Source: Kalmusia sp. IMI 367209
Taxonomy: Eukaryota > Ascomycota > Dothideomycetes > Pleosporales > Didymosphaeriaceae
NCBI GenBank assembly: GCA_027946365.1
Contig: JAPEUQ010000006.1
Span: forward strand, 1,488,001 to 1,552,000
Direction: 5' to 3'
Length of the DNA stretch: 64,000 nt
Positions 33,518 through 45,600 of the stretch are shown here, piece after piece. The notes under the pieces were generated by a model. It made no database searches. It was given only the letters and a program-made list of their open reading frames with translations, and was not told the origin of the DNA. The position numbers were made by a program, and so were the translations under genes. Numbering within the stretch: the first letter of the stretch is position 1; every line of letters begins with the position of its first letter.

Positions 33518-35896
33518 ATGGCATCGAATCCACGCAAGAGGAAAGCGGTCACACGCGAGGTGCCTGCTATTCGCGACTCGGAAGATGAATTAGCTGATGG
33601 ACTCCTTGACGGCATTTTGTCACACAGCGAAGGCGAGTCTGATGCCGACCAGGACGAAGATATAGACAGCGAAGCCAGCAGCGTCATAGAGGGGCTCTCC
33701 GATGAAGACCAGGAGGACGATGAGGAAGACGAAAATGATGAGGCCTTCTCAGACACTGACCTCGAGGACGGCGAGGAGGGGATTCGAGAGCAACTGCGCA
33801 AGCTAAAAACCACGGATGCGCCGTCGCGCCTGAATGGTGTCGACTCTCTCCTTGATCTAGGAGGAGATGGCGGACTGGACGATCAGGAGGACAACAGTTT
33901 GCAGCGCAACTATACCGTTACGACCGACGCAAATGGCAACCCGCGCTATCTTTACAGGGAAATTGACCCCACGTACGATTCGGACGATTCAGATGCGCCA
34001 GAGACTACGAACACGATCGGCAACATTCCCCTCACATACTACGACGAGTATCCACATATAGGCTATGATATCAATGGCAAGAAGATCATGCGTCCTGCAA
34101 AGGGCGAGGCGCTGGATGCTCTGCTAGACCAAATTGACATACCCAAGGGCTGGACGGGCTTGACAGATCCCGCCACTGGGAAGCCGCTGAACCTTTCAGA
34201 GGAAGAACTGGATGTTCTAAAGCGGCTTACAAGAAACGAAGTGGTGGAAGATGGCTACGACCCCTACCCGGAAATGGTGCATTACTTCTCTGGAAAGCTT
34301 GAGGTCATGCCGCTAAATGCTGCACCGGAGCCAAAGCGAAGATTCCTGCCTTCTAAACATGAGGCCAAGAGGGTCATGAAGATTGTCAAGGCCATCAGGG
34401 AAGGTCGCATTCAACCCTACAAACCGCCATCGGAAGAAGCAGAGGAAGAAGAGCGAGTGTATTACGATGTGTGGGCCGATGAGCAGCCGCGACCGGAGAA
34501 CTCTATGCACATTGCCGCACCCAAGCTGCCGCCGCCTGGTTATGATGCAAGCTACCATCCTCCTCCAGAGTATCTACCTGACAAGAACGAGGAGGCGGCC
34601 TGGTTAGAGGCTGATGAGGAAGACCGGGAAAAGGATTATCTTCCCAAGAACTACGAAGCATTGAGGAAAGTACCGGGCTACGAACGCTTTGTCAAGGAAA
34701 GATTTGAACGCAGTCTTGATCTTTATCTAGCTCCTCGAGTCCGGCGGAACAAGCTCAATATTGATCCAGAGTCGCTCCTACCTAAGCTACCTAATCCGGA
34801 CGACCTCAAGCCATTCCCTACCACGTGTGCAGCTATCTTCAGGGGTCAAGAGGGTCGCGTTCGAAGTGTCTCATTTGATCCAAACGGCATATTTGTTGCC
34901 AGTGGTGGTGATGATGGCTATGTGCGCATATGGGAGCTGCTAACTGGTCGCCAAGTATGGAATGCAAAACTATCAGATGAGGATGCCGTGGACGCAGTGA
35001 AGTGGCGACCAGTTAAAGACACTTCCATTCTCGCAGCAGCAGCAGGAGAGAGTGTTTACTTGATTGTACCATATGCCATTCTGTCGCCAGATGTAGAACA
35101 GGCAAGCCGCGATATAGTAGATGCAGGATGGGGCTACGCGGCATCGAAGCCATCCACCGCTACAAATGGTGTCACAAAAGAGCCTCCTGGAAAGTGGGCT
35201 CGGCCCGGAACTCGACTTGAATCCAAGGGAGTGTTGGTACAGGCTACTGTGCGATCTATGGTCAAGATCATCAATTGGCATAGAAAGGGCGACTATTTTG
35301 CGACAGTCTCGCCTCGAGGCCAGAGTTCAGCGGTCGCTATCCACACTCTGTCCAAGCACCTTACACAGCTGCCATTCCGCCGGTTGAAGGGTATTGCCCA
35401 GACTGCGCAGTTCCACCCATTCAAAGCGATCTTTTTTGTGGCTACCCGAAACACGATCAGAAGTTACGATCTTGCCAAACAGGAGCTCGTTAAGATTCTT
35501 CAGCCCGGTGCTAAGTGGATATCTTCCATTGACGTGCATCCAGGTGGAGACAACATCATTGTTGGTACATACGACAAGCGATTGCTGTGGCACGACCTGG
35601 ACTTGTCGACGAAGCCTTACAAGACGCTTCGTTTCCATCAAGAGGCCATCCGCGCAGTGCGTTTCCACCAGGGCGGACTACCCCTTTTTGCAGATGCGAG
35701 CGATGACGGCAGCCTGCAGATATTCCATGGCAAGGTGGTGGGGGATCTCATGGAGAATGCCACAATTGTACCTCTCAAAGTGCTAAAGGGACATAAGGTC
35801 AAGAGCAGATTGGGGGTCATGGACGTCGATTGGCACCCGAGGGAACCATGGTGTGTGAGTGCAGGAGCTGATGGGACGTGTCGGTTGTGGAATTAG
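33518..35896 (+). CDS. ERB1: Ribosome biogenesis protein Erb1 (BOP1 homologue)
   Basis: An intronless frame of 792 residues. The ATG at 33518 begins M-A-S-N-P-R-K-R-K, a likely nuclear signal; the frame extends upstream only through a GTG. An acidic Asp/Glu-rich region (about 20-110) is followed by the BOP1NT domain: [35 protein letters not shown] and GRIQPYKP. The seven-bladed WD40 propeller starts near residue 440 ([16 protein letters not shown]) and ends with [10 protein letters not shown]. Erb1 joins Nop7 and Ytm1 in the PeBoW complex, needed for 27S pre-rRNA processing and 60S subunit assembly in the nucleolus. Length matches fungal orthologues. Confidence 0.96.
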   Translation: MASNPRKRKAVTREVPAIRDSEDELADGLLDGILSHSEGESDADQDEDIDSEASSVIEGLSDEDQEDDEEDENDEAFSDTDLEDGEEGIREQLRKLKTTDAPSRLNGVDSLLDLGGDGGLDDQEDNSLQRNYTVTTDANGNPRYLYREIDPTYDSDDSDAPETTNTIGNIPLTYYDEYPHIGYDINGKKIMRPAKGEALDALLDQIDIPKGWTGLTDPATGKPLNLSEEELDVLKRLTRNEVVEDGYDPYPEMVHYFSGKLEVMPLNAAPEPKRRFLPSKHEAKRVMKIVKAIREGRIQPYKPPSEEAEEEERVYYDVWADEQPRPENSMHIAAPKLPPPGYDASYHPPPEYLPDKNEEAAWLEADEEDREKDYLPKNYEALRKVPGYERFVKERFERSLDLYLAPRVRRNKLNIDPESLLPKLPNPDDLKPFPTTCAAIFRGQEGRVRSVSFDPNGIFVASGGDDGYVRIWELLTGRQVWNAKLSDEDAVDAVKWRPVKDTSILAAAAGESVYLIVPYAILSPDVEQASRDIVDAGWGYAASKPSTATNGVTKEPPGKWARPGTRLESKGVLVQATVRSMVKIINWHRKGDYFATVSPRGQSSAVAIHTLSKHLTQLPFRRLKGIAQTAQFHPFKAIFFVATRNTIRSYDLAKQELVKILQPGAKWISSIDVHPGGDNIIVGTYDKRLLWHDLDLSTKPYKTLRFHQEAIRAVRFHQGGLPLFADASDDGSLQIFHGKVVGDLMENATIVPLKVLKGHKVKSRLGVMDVDWHPREPWCVSAGADGTCRLWN

Positions 35897-36591
35897 ATAC
35901 CAGGATTGCATTAAGGACGTTTTTTTGGAGATGAATACAGCTGCATAACACTATTTTTCGGCGTCTGGTCTGCTCGTGGAGCAGGTCAGCGCGGTCCTCG
36001 CCAGCCAGCCTCGTGGGGGGTTGTTCGTGCTCAACACCACGCCAAGTGAATTTGTGCCCTAAAGAGGAAAGAAAGTTGAGGCATGTTGAAAGTCTCGCCA
36101 CCATGGCTTCTGGGCACTAGACCCGCGCATCCCGCGCATCGAATCGAATCACATGCGAGCAGTTCTCTAAAGCGGCTGCGTCTCGCCAACTCGTAAGAAG
36201 GCAAATGTGTAGCACGTGCTCAGTGTTCCTGCCCATCGGAAGGCAACTGCCCCAATGTTGAGGCCAGCGATAGCAGGAGGCGCTCTCTTGAAGCGTAAGA
36301 GTTCGCGGCGCACGAGCAGGACACGCTGCGGGCTTACGGGCTGTGGTTCGCGGTCGTTACAAAGGCGCCTAGTGCGAGCGTTGAGCTCCCACGCTGCGCG
36401 GAGCACGTTGCCCCCAGACGCTCCCCTGATTGGCCCGCGCCCACGACGCAACCGCACTGCATCTGGCGGCGATTGCACGCGACACCGTTGATACTGCCCG
36501 CCGCAATGTCTCGTCGTTTTTCACCCTGTACTCCAGCCCTCGCCCTCGAGCAGCGGGCTGCATTGGAAGTCGACGGGCTCCTGCCACCCAG
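35897..36591. promoter_or_regulatory. ERB1 3' region and bHLH gene promoter, with a CACGTG site
   Basis: No separate gene is seen. The palindrome AGCACGTGCT (36211-36220) holds a perfect CACGTG E-box 372 bases before the bHLH start codon. The stretch 36430-36591 is open in the bHLH frame but begins with TTG, so it is treated as leader. Confidence 0.55.
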
Positions 36592-37944
36592 ATGAGCCAT
36601 CCGCCAGGCCAGCGACCCATCATGCCGCGACCCAACTTTCCCCCAACGCCCGCGCCCTCGACGGATATCACGGGGAAGACCAGTGCGACCGCTGGCCCGT
36701 TTGACAACACCTTCGCCCTACCGCCCGCTGCCATAAACAGCACCCGCGGTAGCACTACCGAGAGCTCCTCCGCAACGTCAAATGCCTCTGATTCCTCGTA
36801 CCGGCCTCCTTCTCCCGCGTCCCCCCTCGCAATTACGAAGTCTGCTCCAGTATCGCGCAAACGCCCGAGTTCGAGCCAGAGCGTGATAACCAAGGATGAC
36901 TACTCGCTGCCTCCACCGCCTACGCGCTCGCGCAAGATCATCCAGATGAAACCAAAGGAGCCGCAAGAGCAACCGAAGACAGCACCACCGCCGACATCAG
37001 CCGCCAAGTCGGCGCCCGCGGCGGCGGCTGGTGGGAAGAGGAAGCAGTCTGGTAGTACTACTGCCGCCGGGAGGAAGATTGCTCGTAAGACGGCGCACAG
37101 CTTGATTGAGCGGAGACGCAGGTCGAAGATGAACGAGGAGTTTGGCGTGCTCAAAGATATGATACCTGCATGTGCGGGGCAGGAGATGCACAAGCTCGCC
37201 ATATTGCAAGTACGATCTCAAGGTACATTTCATGGCAATTCGGTTGCTGATCATGGCCAGGCTAGCATTGAGTATATGCGATACTTGCAACAATGTGTGG
37301 ACGATTTGAAGGCTGCGCATCGCCCGAGGCCGGCTTCGCCAGAGTCCACATCTCCACCACGGGTGCGACCCCCGCTCGCCGTCGAAACAAACACCATCGA
37401 TGACGAAGAGGATGATGAGGACGAGGACGAAGACGAGGAAATGTCAGACGCTGTCTCGCCAAAACACACCGTCAGCGCAGAGCGACCATCAAACTACCGT
37501 TTTGCCAATACATCCCCCGCCATGTACCCTTCGGATCGCAGCGTCTACTCAACCAACACCTCTCCTGCACTCCATCCCGGTGATCGGAACTACTCGGCCA
37601 CCATGTCGCCTGCCCTACAACCCTCAGACCCACATCATTATTCTTTATCTTCGTCTATCCGCTCCACAGCCACATCCCCCTTGATCCAGGCATCGCCAGC
37701 TTTTGGAGGACAGACCCCATCACAAGCTCAGTTCCAGAACCCCTTTCCAACCGCTCCGTCGAGCAAGAACTCGCTTTCTGGTCCTGCCGGCGGAAACTTT
37801 GCGCTGACCTCACCAGCGCTAGGTCCACAGGCGGATCGTGAGGATCACGAAGCGACCGAGGCGTTATTGATGCTGAACACAGATCGGAGGAGTTGGAATG
37901 GCGGAGGACGAGGTATGAGTGTTAAGGATCTCCTCACCGGATAG
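36592..37944 (+). CDS. Basic helix-loop-helix transcription factor
   Basis: The proposed product is 433 residues in two exons, 36592-37209 and 37261-37944. The start is the first ATG (M-S-H-P-P-G-Q-R-P). A Pro/Ser-rich N-terminus precedes the bHLH at about 163-225: TAHSLIERRRRSKMNEEF as basic region and helix 1 (H, E and R at the E-box-reading positions), V-L-K-D-M-I-P-A-C loop, then KLAILQ joined to ASIEYMRYLQQCVDDLK as helix 2. A 51-base intron (GTACGA donor, GGCCAG acceptor) lies between Gln and Ala; it has no stop and keeps frame, so the unspliced frame looks like one ORF. An acidic run and several N/T-S-P-A-[ML] repeats follow. The H-x3-E-x3-R pattern predicts CACGTG-type binding. Target genes are unknown. 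Confidence 0.88.
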   Translation: MSHPPGQRPIMPRPNFPPTPAPSTDITGKTSATAGPFDNTFALPPAAINSTRGSTTESSSATSNASDSSYRPPSPASPLAITKSAPVSRKRPSSSQSVITKDDYSLPPPPTRSRKIIQMKPKEPQEQPKTAPPPTSAAKSAPAAAAGGKRKQSGSTTAAGRKIARKTAHSLIERRRRSKMNEEFGVLKDMIPACAGQEMHKLAILQVRSQGTFHGNSVADHGQASIEYMRYLQQCVDDLKAAHRPRPASPESTSPPRVRPPLAVETNTIDDEEDDEDEDEDEEMSDAVSPKHTVSAERPSNYRFANTSPAMYPSDRSVYSTNTSPALHPGDRNYSATMSPALQPSDPHHYSLSSSIRSTATSPLIQASPAFGGQTPSQAQFQNPFPTAPSSKNSLSGPAGGNFALTSPALGPQADREDHEATEALLMLNTDRRSWNGGGRGMSVKDLLTG

Positions 37945-39799
37945 ATGCCACGGTCAGCGTATGAAGGGCATCTTTAATGTTTTGCTATGACTCTAGACGG
38001 ACGACTGTTGTTTACTAGTTGAGGGGAGGCAATCTGGCAGTAAGGCGTTGGAGGTTATATGTTTCGTGGAGATTACTTGCTCTTCGGAATTCGTTCGCGT
38101 TGGAAAGTATGCGTCGCTGTGCGTTTGGAGGTTACTGCATTCTGAGTCTGTAAAGTCGGTTTTCTGACGTCTAGATACGCTCCACGAATAATCAAAGGGG
38201 CACATCAAAAGGATGAAAACATCTTTCCACCTTCAAATACATTCTTCGCGCGCTTGGTCGTGCACATTAGCGAACGTAAAGTATTCTGCACCATTGTTAT
38301 CGACAGCGTGTACTATATTGTTCTCGTAAGCGTGTATCTACTTCAAGTGAAATTGACGGACGCAATCAACAACAAAGCTAGACAAGACTTCTTTGCGCGC
38401 CGTCAATGGTGACTTCAAGCTCTATGCTGTTCTGTGTTGATGATGTTATCAAGCAGATGCAACTTCCCGAATCGGCGAGTAGGCGGAGAGCCGAACCCGC
38501 TTACCGTTCATAATACATATAAGCAATCTTTTCCACTCTCATTCAAACCATTCCCACAATAATTTTCTTCTCCTTGCGCTCTTGTGGTAACGAACTTGAA
38601 CCGTTTAACGGTGCGGCTTTCATCGGTCCTTCAGCTTGCGCGCGCGCCCACGGGTGCTGACATTTTAGTTGCCGGTGTCAGATCCTTGAGTCAACCACCC
38701 TCGAGAATCCTTCCGGTGCACAAAATCTCGGATCCGAACCCTTTATCCAGAGACAAATGCCAAGGATCACCACGGTATCCACCTGAGGATGGTTACAAAC
38801 ACTGTCGGCGTTAAAAGTCGGCGATAGAAGGGTCGTAAGCCACGGGTGGATACTACGTAAGGCACGCTGCAAGAGTTTTTCCTCATCGGCCTAAGGCTGC
38901 GAAGTCTACGAATGGGCTGAAGAAAGAGATAGTCATGCCAATATAGGAGATTTTTTTGTTGTGCCTATACGATAGCGAGCTCTCAAAGTTGACTGTCAAG
39001 CTAACTATCAGGATTTCTTTCTTGTTATCAGATTGCACCTTCTCAGGTGTTTCTCAATTTCTTCTGTTACAGCCGCGCTCTCGTCTCCAAAGCTTGATGT
39101 TCCTAAGCGTGTGCTCGCTTGGAGACTAGGGTGCCACAATCCACGGCCCCTGTTCTCGGAGCTTCAGTAAAGGGCGAGAGGCCGAGCTTTAGGGCTGCCG
39201 AACATCAGAACGCTCCGATCCCGTATTTCGACCGCAAACTCGAGCGCAAGAATGATAGTGTCAGAAAATCCCACTGAGCGACAGGATGCGATTGGATTAC
39301 AAGAACCATCAGCCCATTCGAGACCTCCACAGTGCTTTGTTGATGCGCAAGCTGGATTTGCTTTGATGGGGGAAGGAATATTGGTGGAGGGAGCTATGGT
39401 CACCCCGCATTTCATCCTCGCGGTTACGACCGAGTCGGCCGAGACGTTATCCTTCTTCCGGGTTGGTGTACGCGGAATTAATCCTTCTAAAGTCCAGCCA
39501 TGATTTTGTATATTTGCATCGTGACTCCTCGTTTTGCGTCACGTCACGAGCCACTGTTGTACTCAGCTCACGTTTCAACAACGTTTTTCTCAAAGGCTTT
39601 GCTTTCAACGCATGGGACCATAACATATCCAGCGCCCAGGACCGACATATTTGAAAGGTATGGCCACTCAAGATCTGGTGTATAACATATGATACTGAGA
39701 CTCTGGCACTAGCACTATATCTGGCATACTTTCACGGCTGGTGAATGACACAGACGCATAACGACCTTCCGTGAAGACGAACAGAGTTATTGAGACACC
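37945..39799. other. Intergenic region bHLH / MFS gene
   Basis: No gene is supported. Frames open on both strands at 39164-39503 have plausible composition but no start, domain or splice logic; see findings. Confidence 0.5.
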
Positions 39800-41605
39800 A
39801 TGTCTCTCGCAGGGGAGACGGCGGCCCCTTCAAGGGAGAGTTCGGAGTACGAGAAAATGGACGCCGATAGAGATGTAGAGAAAGGTGCAATACCGGAAGA
39901 GGAGGTTGAGGAAAGCGAAACGCAGGTACGGCTAGTATGCTTTGACATCAAGTATCTTCAAACTAATCGCTTTGAAGAAACCAGAGAAGTCTCAAGACGA
40001 CATCGGTAGCGAGCTTGAGAAACACCTATCCCGTAAGAGCAGCAGAAAGCAACACCTTGCGCCCGAGGTGTTCCCCGTGATGGACCTGGAAAATAATTTG
40101 GTCGGATGGGACTCTCAAGACGACCCGGCGAACCCTCGCAATTTTCCAGAGAACAGAAAGTGGTTCGCTCTGAGCCTTATTTCTGCAATCACATTTCTCT
40201 GCCCATTAACATCGTCGATCTTCGCTCCCGCTGTCGGCTTCATGAGCGCAGACTTCCACAATACGTCCCAGATCCTAGGCGCCTTCGCGGTGAGCGTCTT
40301 CGTGCTGGGGTTTGCAGTAAGTCATGTTCACGATTCTATGATGACATGTGGGTTAACATGGAGTACAGATTGGACCGCTCGTTCTCGGTCCGCTTTCCGA
40401 GATATATGGTCGTCGGATTGTCCTCAACGGCGCGAACGTCTTTTTCTGCGCCTTTGACCTCGGCTGCGCACTGGCACCCAATCTTACTGGACTCATTATC
40501 ATGCGTTTCCTAGGCGGTGTTGGAGGTTCAGCTTGTTTGACTGTTGGATCTGGTGTTATTGCCGATCTCTTCCCTGCCGAACAACGCGGCAAAGCGATGG
40601 CATTTTATTCGACCGGCATTCTATTTGGACCCATCCTAGGCCCCATTCTAGGAGGCTTCATTGCACAGCAAGCTGGCTGGCGATGGGTCTTTTGGGTCGT
40701 ATTCATTGCGAGCTGTGTGATCGCCAGCGGACTCTTCATCTTATACAAGGAGACAAACCATGTTGTGCTACTGGACCGGAAGACTACCCGGCTGAGGAAA
40801 GAGATGGACCGTCCAGAGCTACAGAACATCATGACTCACCAAAAGGATGCTGCTGCGCGCTCACCCGCTACTGTCCTCCAGCAAGGTATCGTGCGCCCGC
40901 TCAAGCTGCTTACCAGATCGCCCATCGTCTTCTTCCTCAGCTTGTACATGGCGTTCATCTTCGGTTTGCTCTACCTGCTTTTCACGACCATCACAGTGGT
41001 ATACGTCGACACATACGGCTGGTCGCCTCAACTATGTGGTCTCGCTTATCTTGGCCTCGGAGTCGGCTTCTTCATGGGTCTTATCTTCGTTGCGAGGACA
41101 TCGGACGCTACCATCATCAAACTCACCAAGAAGAATAACAACGTCTACGAGCCGGAGTTCCGCTTGGCACCTTGCTTGTTCTTCGGCTTCTTCATTCCGA
41201 TCTCGTTCTTCTGGTAAGCCCTATACGAATCCCAATATTCTTACAGAGGCAAGACTAACGCTATTCAGGTACGGCTGGTGCACATACTACAAAGTTCATT
41301 GGATTGTCCCCATCATCGGTCTTATCCCTTTCGGTTTCGGCTCCATGGGCGTCTTCATGCCGATCCAAACCTACATCGTCGACTCCTTCCCGCAGTACGC
41401 CGCCTCCGCTATGGCAGGCATGACGTGTGTTCGCATGCTTTTCGGCGCTGTACTACCACTTGCTGGGCCGAGCATGTATCGCAGTTTGGGACTTGGGTGG
41501 GGTAATAGTCTTCTAGGGTTCGTAGCTGTAGGCATGATCCCTGTTCCGGCGCTAGTGTTCAAGTATGGAACGCAAGTGAGGAAGAAGTGGCCGGTTAAGC
41601 TGTAA
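39800..41605 (+). CDS. MFS transporter, DHA1 (drug:H+ antiporter) type
   Basis: The proposed product is 548 residues in four exons: 39800-39925, 39978-40316, 40369-41213 and 41269-41605. A ~95-residue acidic cytosolic N-terminus leads to the GWDSQDDPANPRNF motif that precedes the first span in fungal DHA1 exporters. Twelve membrane spans are expected. Loop 2-3 motif A reads G-P-L-S-E-I-Y-G-R-R (162-171), encoded just after intron 2; motif C-like glycines occur in LFGPILGPILGGFIAQ. The long central loop (KETNHVVLLDRKTTRLRKE) is typical. Members of this group export polyamines, azoles and other xenobiotics from the plasma membrane. The substrate cannot be predicted. No biosynthetic genes lie beside it, so a role in metabolite export is not indicated. 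Confidence 0.92.
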
Positions 41606-42659
41606 GCTGTGTTGGTGAGAGGCATGAGGGATGGGAGTCGTGAAGAAGATGATACCCGGAGGTGTTCTTCGCTCCACTAACATATGCATTGGGGGATAAA
41701 CGCATTGGGTTGGAACATGTCGACGCATATAGCATATTTGTTGTAATATGAATCTCTCTTCTCTTTCACTATCTTGAATCTTGTAGGACGTATGAATTTG
41801 AGATTTGAGACACATCCGAATTAGGTCCTTTCAATACATCGTATGCTTAAGACCGCCTTCGGCAGCTAGTTCGAGTAGTCAAAATAATGAGAAAATATAC
41901 TTCGGTATCAACGTTAAATTCTCTCACTATCGGCTACTGTTTGTGACGTTTGCTTATATAAGTAGGATTGCTCTGCCATTTACCATTCGGAGGAAGCTTC
42001 ATCCACATCACGACACACCTGCAACTTCGGCTACTTTATCATATTGAAGATCAGCAAAAGTACAGAGGATGTATTTTCGGTGTGTGACTGCCCTATCATG
42101 GCTCATGGCAGGTGATGGCGGGCTTTCCCTGTCTTTCCTTGTCCAAGCGCGAACGCGTTGATGACGAATGATATCGAGCAACTTACACAAAAAGCTAGAG
42201 ACGCAGTTTCATCTCATATGCAGTTGTTGTAGTCAGCTGTTGTGCATCGGTCACTCCAGAAGCGTCGTTCATTGCGACCGGGTGGTATGCGGCCGGCGCG
42301 ACTTTTGTGTCTCCCCACGAGCGACATGCTGGCGGGCAATAGAAGACCAGATATCGTCACTTTCTAAATGTAACAACATAGCTTTAATTTCACCGTCCAT
42401 TGTTCATTTTTCAGTCTTTTCACCTTCACCGCTCACACCGCTTATTCGCGTTCCTCCCTCGTGTGTGCGGTTCCAATCTTATCTCTGGAATTTGGCCGTT
42501 TTGTTTGTTTATAAGCGCGCTGTTGCACCGATTTCCCTCGAAATTTTTGATCCTCTCGACACCTACTGCTTGTAAATTGAGCGCGTCCCCAATCGTTCGC
42601 CTTTGCGCAATTACCGTCGCTCTTTTTTCATTTCGTCTCTCAGACGGCCATCTTCTGAA
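41606..42659. other. Intergenic region and leader of the ZNFX1-like gene
   Basis: No gene is supported. The last ~250 bases are pyrimidine-rich (CACCTTCACCGCTC and similar), typical of a fungal 5' leader. Confidence 0.5.
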
Positions 42660-45600
42660 ATGGCGGGTCCTGGAGGTGGAAGCCGCCGCGGCGGTCGAAG
42701 CAGCACAGCACCGAATACTGGTGTATGTTACACGTTCCGAGACAAAGGACATTGTCGTCAGGGTGAAGCATGCAAATTTTCGCATGGCATAACTTCTGTC
42801 AACCAGCAAGCGTCTAGCACGACACGGAAGATGAGGGTCGCGGAGACCCCGGAGCAGAAGAGGGCAAGGAACAAGTATAACTTGTGGAGGAATATTCTAA
42901 GAGATACGTATGTAACCACAGATACCACGATGTAGCTTGAGCTGATAATTGTAATTATTTATAGACCTACACAGCATGATTTACAGAATATTCAGCGACT
43001 CTGGGATGGTGCTCTAGAAATCCTAAACGGGAGTGATCGAGACACCAAGCAGTACATTCCAAAAGCTCTCGACGATGAAGAATTCAAAGGTCGACAGTAC
43101 ATAGAAGTCCTCATGGCTACGCGGGCCCAACCTTACCAACGGGATATCTTCATCAGCACATGTCGCGCGTTTCTCTTGGTTGTGACACATACGGCGATTG
43201 TAGACTGTCTCGCGGTCGACATTTTTGTCGGCAGCTTGTACTACTGCATATCGGGTAGTGGCGGTCGAGCGATACCATTCCTTCAGCACCTTTGCGAAGT
43301 CCTCGGTGAACTACTCACCAGCGAAATTGGTCTACACTCCACCGAACAACTAGACTCAACACTGATTGCAATCACTACTGTTCTTGGAGAGCTACTGAAA
43401 CGTGAAGCCCGCGTTAGGTCCCACCAAGATCTTCCTGTCTTAGTTACATCTTTAGACAATGTTGCTCATTTGGTTGCAGATGTAGGTTCTTCTTATACCG
43501 CACATATCCTTGTGCAACGCGTCAAATATCTTCAAGCTGTCATAGCTCGCGCCAACGGTGTAGTAGCAAATCTCACTAGCACCCTTGCGAATCTCAGTCT
43601 GGCATCCGGCTCTACATCAACTTATCCTCAGAGAATGATCATGCCGCAAGATCGTCATGACAATGACAAGACCGACATTACTGAGGTGACGATCTTTCCA
43701 ACACCAGATGAGATCACGAGCGATACACAAGAATTTCTACCCTCGACTCACCCTAGAGAATGGCACTATCTCAATAACAAGATTGAGCGGCACATCGACA
43801 CACATTTTCGTCTCTTCCGCCATGATACGTTCGGAGCTCTGAAGTCAACACTTGCGAACATAATGGAGTATGTTGCAAAAAATCCCATGCAATTGACGAA
43901 CCCGAAGCTTAATTTCGGGGATACTCGCGCGTACGTCTACATCGATGCAATTGTCGATTCTGTAACTTTTGGAAGCCGACAAGGCCTGCAGGCAAATGTG
44001 TCTTTTCAACAGCCTCCTTCCATCCGCAACGAACCCGTCGAGGTTCAGTTACATTGGTGGAAGGAATCAAAACGACTGGCAGATGGTGTCCTCATGTCTC
44101 TTATCTGGATAGGCGCAGGCGAAGTACGACACATGTTCTTTACGGTCACAAATCAACAGACAAACGCGAAGACAGAACGAGAGAGTGACCGTGATGAACA
44201 CCGAAAACCAATCATAGTCAAGCTCGCGACACAAGATCAATCGACTGTGAACGCCGTGGTTGACCTTAGCTGCTACAAGACGCGCGGGATACTCCTTGAG
44301 TTTCCTAACATCATGCCCTCGACTTTCGTGCCTGTCTTGGAAAATCTTCAGAATATGCAGCGATTAGGCCGCTTACCATTCAGCCAATGGATCATTCCAG
44401 ATCGTAGTGCAGAAGCGTACCTAGACATTCCACCGCCTTTGTATGCTCGGAAGCCCGGCTTCAACTTCTCACTTCAGTCTGTACTACTCAATGAGGACAA
44501 TGTTGCTCCCAATATCGATCCTACAGTACCGAGTAGCGACCAGCTTCTTGTGGAGATGGAAGAGAAGACAGGACTTGATCGCGGGCAATGTCGAGCCATG
44601 GTTGCAGCGCTGACCCGAGAGTTCGCATTCATACAGGGCCCCCCAGGAACCGGAAAGTCTTACCTTGGTATACAGTTGATGAAAGTCCTGCTAGATGCCA
44701 AGCAAAAAGCTGATCTCGGACCTATCGTGGTGGTGTGAGTTCAACGTTCTTTTTCGAGCCTATCCTGTGGAGGACGCGTATTGTATCAGTGGCTGCGTCT
44801 ACTTGAATTAACGATAATTCCAAGGTGCTACACAAACCATGCGCTCGACCAATTCCTCGAGCATCTTATCACCAGCGGTATGAAGAAAGTTATTCGAATC
44901 GGTGGTCGTAGTCGTTCTCAATTGCTCGAAGACCACAACCTCCGTATAGTTACACAGAGCGAGACAAAGACCAAGTCGGAAGGGAGACAAATCGGCGAAG
45001 CTTACAAAGATCTTGAAGTCTATGAAGCGGTGATTAAGGATATGCTTTCCCATCTACGTTTGATGTCAACGCAAATGAAATGGCATGTATTCAATGACCA
45101 TTTACGCGACCAATACGCCGCAATACATGCTCAATTCCAACAAATCGATAACGACGGATTTACCGCAGTCGGTCCACATCCTTTCACCATCTGGATTAAG
45201 GATTTATTCGACGGCGCCTGTACGATGACACATCAACCGAAAGCATCACCGATGGAGTTGGCCAGCATTAAACAGAGGGCAGCAGTCAACGTGAACCTCC
45301 TTTCCGCTCGGGAGAGATACTTGCTGATCCAGTTCTGGATTGAGGAATTGCGAGGCGATGCCAAGGCGCAATTCTTCGAGACTTTGAGTGATGTTACTGC
45401 AATACATAAACATCTGCGAAATGTTCATGAAGAAGTCCGCCGTCGTGTACTTCAAGATGCCGACGTTGTTGGCCTAACGACGACCGGATTGGCGAATAAC
45501 ATCGCTACTCTGCAGCGCGTTCGATGTAAGGTGGTAATTTGTGAAGAGGTGAGTGGCCGCAAGATGGCTTTTGGTGACCAATTCTGACACATACTTATAT

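Noticed and set aside
36430..36591. In-frame N-terminal extension of the bHLH protein
   Set aside because: It begins with TTG; the first ATG is at 36592. The stretch is better read as leader.
38690..38740. Possible tRNA-like GGATCCGAACC stretch
   Set aside because: The T-loop would lack the invariant A58 and no acceptor or anticodon stem could be paired around it.
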